A stretch of DNA of 64,000 nucleotides, from NCBI RefSeq assembly GCF_045679555.1, contig NC_092092.1, positions 19,886,469 through 19,950,468 of the forward strand, written 5' to 3'. The position numbers and the translations under genes are program-made. Below the pieces are notes generated by a model. It saw nothing but the letters and a program-made list of their open reading frames with translations, did no database searches and had not been told where the DNA came from. This DNA comes from Salvelinus alpinus. Lineage: Eukaryota > Chordata > Actinopteri > Salmoniformes > Salmonidae. Positions 27,701 to 39,700 of the stretch are shown here, in pieces (the stretch's first letter is position 1; each line of letters starts with the position of its first letter).

Positions 27701-30700
27701 CACTTGCATCTGATGACATTGATGTTGAATCTCTTTTCATAGAAATTCCCTCCTGTTCATTTTTTGGTTGATAAAAAGTGTTACTGGATGCATCTATCGG
27801 CCACACGATTCTGACAGTGGTAGTGTCACGATCGTTGTTGGAATAAATGGACCAATGCGTAGAGTTCCACATGTTTTAATAAATGAAACTCACCAAAAGC
27901 GATACAGAACAAACGAAATGTGAAGTAAATGCAGTGTTCACAGGCACTTATACAAAAAAAACAAGATCCCACAAACAACAGGTGGGAAAAGGCTGCCTAA
28001 ATATGATCCCCAATCAGAGACAACGATAGACAGCTGCCTCTGATTGGGAACCATACCAGGCCAACATAGAAATGCAAAAACTAGAGTACCCACCCTAGTC
28101 ACACCCTGACCTAACCAAAATAGAGAATAAAAAGGATCTCTAAGGTCAGGGCGTGACAGGTAGTTTCATTAATATCTTTGCATCAACCTTGGATTTGATT
28201 ATTCATGGAGATAAAAAATGTGTTTTCTATTGGGCGATTACAACATAAATGTATTTAAAAGTGAGAACCACTCACTAACATCTGACATTTTAAATACTTT
28301 ATACTCCAGCTATCTGACCAGATCATCTGCCACCATTATTGATAATATTTGAACAAATTCTTTAAATAATGTGGCTAATGCAGGTATGCTTTAAACTGAC
28401 ATTTCTGACCACTTTTAAAATGTCCACTTCTCATTGGTAGCTGGAAATTAACAGATGTGAATGATTAGTAGCATTCAATGTGGAATATGTAACAAAAGTC
28501 ATTCAAATCAAATCAAATTGTATTTGTCACATGCACCGAATACAACAGGTGTAGGCCTTACAGTGAAATGCTTACTTACAAGCCCTTAACCAGCAATGCA
28601 ATAATAGTGAGCGCTTTAAGATGTTGATTGAATATATTTAATGGGAAAAATGTTATAATCAGGCCGATGTGGAGTCTGCTTACCAGACTTTTCTCGTGTC
28701 TTTCAACTCTGTATTAAGTTGTATAAAACGTTTCTCTCAAATCCCTCCCCTGAATTCTGCAAATTACAAAAATTCTAAGAACAAATGTACTCACCTACTT
28801 CAGATATCCCCAAAAATATATTTTACTAACAAATTCCAAGAACCATTAATTAATATGAAGTCAACTTGGAAAATCATAAATCAGCTGTTGAATAAGAAAA
28901 AGTTATCTACAACTATTCCATCTCAATTTATTGTTGGAAATAAGACCTAGAGTGATCCTGGTGTTATTTCATGTGAATCAAATAACTTTTTTTGTGAATG
29001 TGGGTTCCTCTGCATCACGCACTCCTATCATCCATTACGCACAACTACCTTCCCTCGTCACGCGAATCAGCGATATTGGACTCACCTGGACTCACTAATC
29101 ACCTGTTATTACCTCCCCTATATTTGTCAGTTCCCCAGCTGTTCCCCGCTGCTGCATTGATTGTCTTTTGTTTGTGTTATTTGTTTGCTGACGCTGTTCC
29201 TGTCTCGGTCCATGTCCGTTATTTATTTAATGTGTTACTCCCCATACCTGCTTCGTCTCTCCAGCGTCAACTCATGTGACAGAATGCAGCAGCCAACACA
29301 CAAAGCATCAGGGAGTACTGGCATTCCGGTTGGTATGGTGGCATCGGCTCTGGGTCGCCACCGATGGAACCGGGGGTGCCTAGCCAGCTCGTCGGGCTTC
29401 CACACCCTAGCTGGCTCGAGAAGTTTCCTTGCCCCAGTTGGCTCGGATGGCGCCCATCCGACGTCGGGCCTCAGCCGGATCGTCAGTTCTTGTTCGCCCA
29501 ACCCTCCAGGAGTTTTGTTGTATGTTTTTTGTTTTGTTGGTGACGTCGGGGTTGATTCCGCCGCCGATGGAACCGGGGGTGCCTAAGCCAGCCCATCAGG
29601 CTTTCACGCCCTGCCTGGCTCGAGAGGTTTCCTTGCCTCGGTTGGCTCGGCGACTTCCCAACCCACGTCACACTCCACCGGATCTTTTGGCTCCCTCTCT
29701 GCAGCAGAATCGCCAGGCGTCTTTCCTCAGCCGGATCGTCGGGCTTCCATGCCTCAGCCGGCTCGCCAGGCTCTCACGCTCCTGCCAGTTCGTTGGGCTC
29801 CCACACCCCAAACGGCTTGCCCAGCGACCATGTCTCCGCCGGTCCACCCAGGTGGGCGCCACAGGGGGGGGTACTGTCACGTCTGCTCCCGCTCTCCCCC
29901 CTGGCGCTTGAGGATGCCAGGCTGCCCTGCATCACGCACACCTGCCTTCCCTCGTCACGCGCATCAGCGATATTGGACTCACCTGGACTCACTCATCACC
30001 TGTTATTACCTCCCCTATATTTGTCAGTTCCCCAGCTGTTCCCCGCTGCTGCATTGATTGTCTTTTGTTTGTGTTATTAGTTTGCTGATGCTGTTCCTGT
30101 CTCGGTCCATGTCCGTTATTTATTAAATGTTATACTCCCAATATCTGCTTCGTCTCTCCAGCGTCAACTCATGTGACACTGTCAAATAACATTTTGAAAA
30201 CTGATGGAAATCCCTTGAAGTACATTAAGGGATATTTCCCTTCTCTGCTTCAGTTTGATCCTCCTGATGTAATGGAGGTGATGGAGGTAACTGGTAACTT
30301 AAAGATATCAGCAGCAGGTCATGATGAGATTGGTGCCTCTTTGGTGAAATCAGTGTCTTCCTCGATCACTAAGCCTCTAACGTATATCTTCACCAAATCT
30401 ATGGAAGCTGGTATTGTTTCTAAAGATTTAAAAATTGCCAAAGTTATCCCCCACTATAAATCTGGGGATCCAAGATCATTTACAAATTATCTGTAGTATG
30501 TTTTTCTGAAATCCGGGAAAAATTGGTGTATAATTTAAATTAGCACTGTATTCTATATGAACACCAATATTGTTTTCGTAAAAACTAATCCACAGATATG
30601 GCTTTTTGCAACTTGTAGATAAAATATTGACAGCCCTTAAAAACAATGAATACACTCTTGGCATCTTTTTAGATTTAACCAGAGCGTTTGACACGGTTGA

Positions 30701-33700
30701 CCATGAAATATTACTTTCTAAACTGCATTAATACAGTTTTCATGATTATACATATAATTGGTTATATAGTTCATGATAGAGAAGAATTTGTTCATGAGAA
30801 CAATTTTGTTCATGATAGAGAACAATTTATCTTTATTTGTTTTCATCTGTATTGTTTATCACTTATTTTCTTTGGTGCAAATAAATTAAACCTTAAACCT
30901 AAACCTTCTCTGCTTTTCTCTCTTCTCTTCTATCTGCTTATTTTCTCTCCTATACTCTTCTCTGATTTTCTCTCCTCTCCTCTTTTCTCCTATTCTCTTC
31001 TCTTCTCCCCTATCCTCTTCTTTCCTCTCTGCTTCTCTCCTCTTCTGTCCTGTCCTATCCTCTTCTCTCCTCTGCTCTCCTCTTCTCTCTTCTGTGTGCA
31101 GTGAGCTGGGAGACAACATGCAGCTCCACAGTATACCTGCCAATGCCTTTCAAGGGATCACAGAGGAGAGTGTGTACATGTGAGTATGAGTCCAATACTA
31201 TTACTTATTTGGAGCCATACTCCAAACAGCCATACTATAGGATATCCAATTTTCGTGAGCAAATGAATACATTTCTTAGATTTCATTTTGTCTCACCACA
31301 TGTTTAGATCAGTGATAAGAAAATGATCTCATCTGGGTGTTTAATGTAAGAATTGTTTCACTGCTGATTTCATTAAATCTCATCTAATTGATTGCGGTAT
31401 CCATGATAATTTTCATCAAATCCAGGGTGTAGGACAGCACTTGTGAATTACGTTTTTCAATCCATTTCTGCTGTATGTAAGCAATTGTAAATCGGTCAAA
31501 CTGATAATAACAACCAATTTAAATGAAATGTGTGAAAAAGTGTTTCTTTCAGGAAAATTATAAAAAATGGATTCAAGGAAATCAAGTCGCACGCTTTCAA
31601 CGGAACAAAGCTGGATAAACTGTACGTATTCCCCTCAAACAATTCCCCTTTTCTTCCGCTTCCTGCTTAGTTCTTACAATGAAGTGCCTGAACACACACA
31701 CACACACACGTGCAAGCACTCACACAACATCTAAACAGGAGCTGCTCTTGTGATTTTTGCTAAGCCTTTGTTGCTGTTATTTCAGAGATGTGTCAAAGGC
31801 TTGGTTAATCAAAGAAACTCGATGTACCAGTAAAATAACGTCTTGGAAGACACAACATTGAGTGGGTGCCATGTTGTTTACTTTACCCTGTGCCACACTG
31901 TGGCGGCGGGATGCAACATCTTGATCTCGCCAGAATCGCTTTCAATGAGTCTAAACATTCATTTACTGAACACAAATAGAAACGCAACATGCAACAATTT
32001 TGAAGATTTTACTGAGTTACAGTTCATAGAAGGAAAACGGTCAATTTAAATAAACAAATTAGGCCCTAATCTATGGATTTCGGTCATCAGCCCACCCACT
32101 TGGGAGCCAGGTCCACCCACTGGGAGCCAGGTCCACCCACTGGGAGCCAGGTCCACCCACTGGGAGCCAGGTCCACCCACTTGGGAGCCAGGTCCACCCA
32201 CTGGGAGCCAGGTCCACCCACTGGGAGCCAGGTCCACCCACTGGGAGCCAGGTCCACCCACTTGGGAGCCAGGTCCACCCACTTGGGAGCCAGGTCCACC
32301 CACTTGGGAGCCAGGTCCACCCACTTGGGAGCCAGGTCCACCCACTGGGAGCCAGCCCTGGCACTTCCTTTGCGTGCATAGAATGGTCTTACCATCCTAT
32401 CCACAAATTATTTATTCATAGTAATACACAGGGACTAGTCTCTAAGTTACATTATCTGAAAATTAGTCATAAACCAATCCCTACCCGTGTATCGTGGAAG
32501 AAAGACCTCTCTGTGTGTACTACTGTGACTAATTGGACAAGAGTTTTGTCCAACATATCATTTTCCTCAAGAAATGTTCACCATCTATTTTATTGTTAAT
32601 TGATGACATGACTTTAGACCTATCTGTCAAAAAGCAACGTATTTGGTTGGCTGGGTTAACAGCAGCCAAACAGATGATAGCCTCACATTGGCAGGCTCCT
32701 CATTCTTTAAGCAGACAGCAGTGGCTGTTATCATTCATGGACATTATAAACATGGAAATATCTGTAGGATGCATGCATGGGGTGAGTGAAAGAAACATAT
32801 TTTCTCTTTCATCAACTTATGACTCTGTAAAGATACTGCTATTGTAAACCACTAATCTAACTTTGGGTTGAGGAAATCCTGTGGGGTGGGGGGTAGGATG
32901 GGAACTGTTTGTCTTGTCACTTGTTTCCTTGTCCATGTGTACCTGTTTTGTGTACCTAATTGAAAATAATAAAAACACGTGTTCACAAATAAATTAGTCT
33001 AAACAAACAAAGCTTAGTTAGTAGAGCTGAAGATCTGTTGGGCATCCATAGAAAAACTACTAGGTTTTAGAGAAGAGAAAACAAAAGGGTCAAACATCAG
33101 AATACAAAAGCAATTTTGCGGCTGCCGGTGGACTCTGTCTCTCCAGCTGCCCGTGTTACGCATGTGGTTCTCGGGGTAGCGCTCGGGGTTAGGTTTGGGC
33201 CGCGGAGCTCCGACCGCCGCCCTGAACCGAATTGAGAAGGTGAGCCCGGGCGACCGGCCACACATTTATTGCAAGTATATAACTTCCATTGTGACAAACA
33301 TGATTTAATACTATGTGTATGCTGTGATGGTTTTCTCATGTAGGATTCTGAAAGACAACAGGTATCTGAGGAACATTCATGAAGATGCCTTTGAGGGAGC
33401 GTCAGGGCCAACTGTGCTGTAAGTGAATACTTCCTTAGAGAACTCTTATGTAACATTCACCTTCAATACAGTCCATTCCTATAATATAATCATCCCACTG
33501 GGCACAGATGTCAATTCAACATCTATTCCACGTTGGTTCCACATCATTTCATTGAAATTACGTGGCCACGTAATTTCACTAAATCTGACTACTGAGAGAT
33601 GTTATCATAGAGACCTTGTGGTTTATGGTGTGTTATACAACGGGTGGGTCTAATCCTGACTGCTGATTGGGGAGGTTTCTTCATTATTATTCATTAAAAA

Positions 33701-36700
33701 GTTCAATAAAACAAGTTTGATGCTTGTTGACACAGGCATGCTGTAATCTATACTGAACAAAAATATAAACGCAACATGTAAAATGTTCATGTTTCATGAA
33801 ATAAAAGATCCCAGAAAAGGCCAATCTGCAGGTCGCAAAATTGCGCTGGAAGAAATGGCAGCAGTTTTACGGTCTCCTAACCAATTGTGCTATTATGTGT
33901 TTTTTTGTAACTTATTTTTTACATAATGTTTCTGCAACCGTATCTTACGGCAGAAAAGAGCTTCTGATATCAGGACAGCGATCACTCACCTCGGATTAGA
34001 CAAAGATTTTTTTCTTCAACAAGCAAGACACACAAGACATTCTCCAAATACCCGACAGGGCCAACATCCCCGTTATTTGCAAGAGGTAGCGACGCAGGTA
34101 CAGAAGACAAAGAGCCGGATGCCTGGTCAGGACCCGGAAAAGACTAGTGGGAAAGCTTCCGTTACCGTCAATACTACTCGCCAACGTGCAATCATTAGAC
34201 AATAAACTAGACGAGGTACGATCACGGATATCCTACCAACGGGACATCAAAAACTGTAATATCCTATGTATCACGGAGTCGTGGCTGAATGACGACATGC
34301 ATATTCAGCTAGCGGGATATACACCGCACCGGCAAGATAGAACAGCACACCTGTTGTTTACGAAGCATGTGACAAATAAAAATGTATTTTATTTGTGTGT
34401 CCAGTGGGATTCTTCCTGCCACACTGATGTCAGTGCATATTTGTAAACAACAGCTGGTGCACGAAATCTAAGGAAGTCTCTAGATTTTGCTCCCCTGAAG
34501 TAGAGTATATTGTGATTGCAGGCCACACTACTTGTCTAGAGAGTTTTCATCTATACTTTCCGTGGCTGTTTATTTACCACCATAGACAGACGCTGGCATT
34601 AAGCCCACACTCAGTCAGCTGTATAAGGAAATAAGCAAACAGGAAACCACTCACCCAGAGGCGGCGCTCCTAGTGGCCGGAGACTTTAATGCAGGGAAAC
34701 TTAAATCAGTTCTACCAAATTTCTATCAACATGTTAAATGTGCAACCAGAGGAAAAAAATTATAGATCACCTGTACTCCACACACAGAGATGCACACGTA
34801 CAAAGCTCTCCCTCGCCCTCCATTTGGTAAATCTGACCACAACTCTATCCTCCTGATTCCTGCTTACAAGCTAAAATGAAAGCAGGAAGCACCAGTGACT
34901 CGGTCTATAAAAAAGTGGTCAGATGAAGCAGATGCTAAACTACAGGACTGTTTTTCTATCACAGACTGGAACATGTTCCGGGATTCTTCCGATGGCATTG
35001 AGGAGTACACCACATCAGTCACTGGCTTTATCAATAAGTGCATCGAGGACGTCGTCCCCACAGTGACTGTACGTACATGTCGTCCCCACAGTGACTGTAC
35101 GTACATACCCCAACCAGAAGCCATGGATTACAGGAAACATTCGCACTGAGCTAAAGGGTAGAGCTGCCTCTCAAGGTGCGGAACTCTAACCCGGGAGCTT
35201 ACAAGAAATCCTGCTATGCCCTGCGACGAACCATCAAACAGGCAAAGCATCAATACAGGGCTAAGATTGAATCATACTACACCGGCTCCGACGCTCGTCT
35301 TACGTGGCAGGGCTTGCAAACTATTACAGACTACAAAGGGAAGCACAGCCGCGAGCTGCCCAGTGTCACGAGCCTACCAGATGAGCTAAACACTTATATG
35401 CTCGCTTCGAGGCAAGCAAAACTGAGGCATGCATGAGAGCATCAGCTGTTCCGGACGACTGCGTGATCACACTCTCCATAGCCGACGTGAGTAAGACATT
35501 TAAACAGGTCAACATACACAAGGCTGCGGGGCCAGACGGATTACCAGGACGTGTGCTCCGGGCATGTGCTGACCAACTGGCAGGTGTCTTCACTGACATT
35601 TTCAATATGTCCTTGATTGAGTCTGTAATACCAACATGTTTCAAGCAGACCCCCATAGTCCCTGTGCCCAAGAACACAAAGGCAACCTGTCTAAATGACT
35701 ACAGACATGTAGCACTCATGTCCGTAGCTATGAAGTGCTTTGAAAGGTTGGTAATTGCTCACATCAACACCATTATCACAGAAACCCTAGACCCACTCCA
35801 TATTGCATACCGCCCAAACAGATCCGCAGATGATGCAATCTCTATTGCACTCCACACTACCCTTTCCCACCTGGTCAAAAGGAATACCTATGTGGGAATG
35901 CTATTCATTTACTACAGCTCGGCGTTCAACACCATAGTACCCTCAAAGCTCATCACTAAGCTAAGGATCCTGGGACTAAACACCTCCCTCTGCAACTGGA
36001 CCCTGGACTTCCTGACGGGCCGTCCCCAGGTGGTGAGGGTAGGTAGCAACACATATGCCATGCTGATCCTCAACACTGGAGCTCCCCAGGGGTGCGTGCT
36101 CAGTCCCCTCCTGTACTCCCTGTTCACCCACAACTGCATGGCCAGGCACGACTCCAACACCATCATTACGTTTGCAGACGACACAACAGTGGTAGGCCTG
36201 ATCACCGACAATGACGAGACAGCCTATAGGGAGGAGACCTGGCCGGGTGGTGCCAGAATAACAACCTATCCCTCAACGTAACCAAGACTAAGGAGATGAT
36301 TGTGGACTACAGGAAAAGGAGGACCCAGCACACCCCCATTCTCATCGACAGGGCTGTAGTGGAGCAGGTTGAGAGCTTAAAGTTCCTTGGTGTCCACATC
36401 AACAACAAACTAGAATGGTCCAAACACACCAAGACAGTCGTGAAGAGGGCACGACAAAGCCTATTCCCCCTCAGGAAACTAAAAAGATTTGGCATGTGTC
36501 CTGAGATCTTCAAAAGGTTCTACAGCTGCAACATCGAGAGCATCCTGACTGGTTGCATCACTGCCTGGTACGGCAATTGCTCGGCCTCTGACCGCAAGGC
36601 ACTACAGAGGGTAGTGCGTACGGCCCAGTACATCACTGGGGCTAAGCTGCTTGCCATCCAGGACCTCTACACCAGGCGGTGTCAGAGGAAGGCCCTAAAA

Positions 36701-39700
36701 ATTGTCAAAGACCCCAGCCACAGACTGTTCTCTCTACTACCGCATGGCAAGCGGTACCGGACTGCCAAGTCTAGGACAAAAAGGCTTCTCAACAGTTTTT
36801 ACCCCTAAGCCATAAGACGCCTGAACAGGTAATCAAATGGCTACCCGGACTATTTGCATTGTGTGCCCCCCCCCCCAAACCCTCTTTTTACGCTGCTGCT
36901 ACTCTCTGTATATCATCACATTAGCATCGAACAGCCCCCGTGATATGCAACTTTTCAGGGAAGCTAGAAACCAATATACACAGGCAGTTAGAAAAGCCAA
37001 GGCTAGCTTTTTCAAGCAGAAATTTGCTTCCTGCAACACAAATTCAAAAAAGTTCTGGGACACTGTAAAGTCCATGGAGAATAAGAACACCTCCTCCCAG
37101 CTTCCAACTGCACTGAAGATAGGAAACTGTCACCACCGACAAATCCACTATAATTGAGAATTTCAATAAGCATTTTTCTACGGCTGGCCATGCTTACCAC
37201 CTGGCTACCCCTACCCCGGTCAACAGCACTGCCCTCCCCTCTGCTACTCGCCCAAGCCTTCCCCATTTCTCTTTCTCCCAAATACAGTCAGCTGATGTTC
37301 TGAAAGAGCTGCAAAATCTGGACACTTACAAATCAGCCGGGCTAGATAATCTGGACCCTTTCTTTCTAAAACTATCTGCTGAAATTGTTGCCACCCCTAT
37401 TACTAGCCTTTTCAACCTCTCTTTCGTGTCGTCTGAGATTCCCAAAGATTGGAAAGCAGCTGCGGTTATCCCCCTCTTCAAAGGGGGGGACACTCTTGAC
37501 CCTAACAGCTACAGACCTATATCTATCCTACCCTGCCTTTCTAAGGTCTTCGAAAGCCAAGTCAACAAACAGATTACCGACCATTTCGAATCCCACCATA
37601 CCTTCTCCGCTATGCAATCTGGTTTCAGAGCTGGTCATGGGTGCACCTCAGCCACGCTCAAGGTCATAAACGATATCTTAACCGCCATCGATAGGAAACA
37701 ATACTGTGCAGCCGTATTCATTGACCTGGCCAAGGCTTTTGACTCTGTCAATCACCACATCCTCATCGGCAGACTCGACAGCCTTGGTTTCTCTAATGAT
37801 TGCCTCGCCTGGTTCACCAACTACTTCTCTGATCGAGTTCAGTGTGTCAAATCGGAGGGTCTGTTGTCCGGTCCTCTGGCAGTCTCTATGGGGGTGCCAC
37901 AGGGTTCAATTCTTGGACCGACTCTCTTCTCTGTATACATCAATGATGTCGCTCTTGCTGCTGGTGATTCTCTGATCCATCTCTACGCAGACGACACTAT
38001 TCTGTATACTTCTGGCCCTTCTTTTGACACTGTGTTAACAACCCTCCAGGCGAGCTTCAATGCCATACAACTCTCCTTCCGTGGCCTCCATTTGCTCTTA
38101 AATACAAGTAAAACTAAATGCATGCTCTTCAACCGATCGCTGCACCTGCCCGCCTGTCCAACATCACTACTCTGGACGGCTCTGACTTAGAATATGTGGA
38201 CAACTACAAATACCTAGGTGTCTGGTTAGACTGTAAACTCTCCTTCCAGACTCACATCAAACATCTCCAATCCAAAGTTAAATCTAGAATTGGCTTCCTA
38301 TTCCGCAACAAAGCATCCTTCACTCATGCTGCCAAACATACCCTTGTAAAACTGACCATCCTACCAATCCTCGACTTCGGTGATGTCATTTACAAAATAG
38401 CCTCCAAAACCCTACTCAATAAATTGGATGCAGTCTATCACAGTGCCATCCGTTTTGTCACCAAAGCCCCATATACTACCCACCACTGCGACCTGTACAC
38501 TCTCGTTGGCTGGCCCTCGCTTCATACTCGTCGCCAAACCCACTGGCTCCAGGTCATCTACAAGACCCTGCAAGGTAAAGTCCCCCCTTATCTCAGCTCG
38601 CTGGTCACCATAGCAGCACCTACCTGTAGCACGCGCTCCAGCAGGTATATCTCTCTGGTCACCCCCAAAACCAATTCTTCCTTTGGCCGCCTCTCCTTCC
38701 AGTTCTCTGGTGCCAATGACTGGAACGAACTACAAAAATCTCTGAAACTGGAAACACTTATCTCCCTCACTAGCTTTAAGCACCAGCTGTCAGAGCAGCT
38801 CATAGATTACTGCACCTGTACATAGCCCATCTATAATTTAGCCCAAACAACTACCTCTTTACCTACTGTATTTATTTATTTATTTTGCTCCTTTGCACCC
38901 CATTATTTCTATCTCTACTTTTTCTATCTCTACTATCTCTACTCTACTTTTTTTTTTACTTGCTATATTGTATTTACTTCGCCACCATGGCCTTTTTATA
39001 TTTTTATTTATTTATATATATATTTTGTTTGCCTTCACCTCCCTTATCTCACCTCACTTGCTCATATTGTATATAGACCTATTTTTCACTGTATTATTGA
39101 CTGTATGTTTGTTTTACTCCATGTGTAACTATGTGTTGTTGTATGTGTCGAACTGCTTTGCTTTATCTTGGCCAGGTCGCAATTGTAAATGAGAACGTGT
39201 TCTCAATTTGCCTACCTGGTTAAATAAAGGTGAAATAAATAAATAAATATATATATGCATAGTCACTTTAACTATACATTCATGTACATACTACCTCAAT
39301 TGGGCCAACCAACCAGTGCTCCCGCACATTGGCTAACCGGGCTATCTGCATTGTGTCCCACCCACCACTGCCAACCCCTCTTTTACACTACTGCTACTCT
39401 CTGTTCATCATATTTGCATAGTCACTTTAACCATATCTACATGTACATACTACCTCAATCAGCCTGACTAACCGATGTCTGTATGTAGCCTCGCTACTTT
39501 TATAGCCTGTCTTTTTACTGTTATTTTATTTCTTTACCTACCTATTGTTCACCTAATACCTTTTTTGCACTATTGGTTAGAGCCTGTAAGTAAGCATTTC
39601 ACTAAGGTCTACACCGGTTGTATTTGGCGCACGTGACAAATAAACTTTGATTTGAATGATAACAAAGGGAACACAGCTGGCGCTGGGGAAATGTAACCAC

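Larger units (their letters stand above)
27606..30725 (+). mobile_element. Dead LINE broken by three insertions
   Basis: Pieces in plus orientation: endonuclease-like [12 protein letters not shown] at 27640-27680, a middle region at 28669-28950 ([15 protein letters not shown]), the RT start at 30179-30496 ([27 protein letters not shown]) and [11 protein letters not shown] near 30675-30710. A solo LTR, an L2 tail and a small LTR element interrupt it. The RT type resembles CR1/Rex-like LINEs; I am unsure of the clade. Confidence 0.75.
33841..39652 (+). mobile_element. Long L2/RSg-1-type LINE, split by another LINE
   Basis: The longest L2 copy: 5' region from about 33841, endonuclease pieces (34147-34446), linker (34895-35436), RT (35433-36281 with [18 protein letters not shown] and FADDTTVVG) and C-terminal region (36296-36808). 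The 3' UTR begins at 36809, is cut at about 36921 and resumes at about 39249, ending near 39652 with CAAATAAACTTTGATTTG. Several frameshifts inactivate it. It is in fshr intron 8. Confidence 0.92.

Noticed and set aside
29161..29911. Overlapping 141- and 160-residue frames rich in proline and arginine
   Set aside because: They lie in the internal region of the small LTR element and overlap in several frames; GC-rich composition explains the open frames.
32046..32404. Proline- and glycine-rich frames on both strands
   Set aside because: Frames through the 20/21-bp minisatellite.
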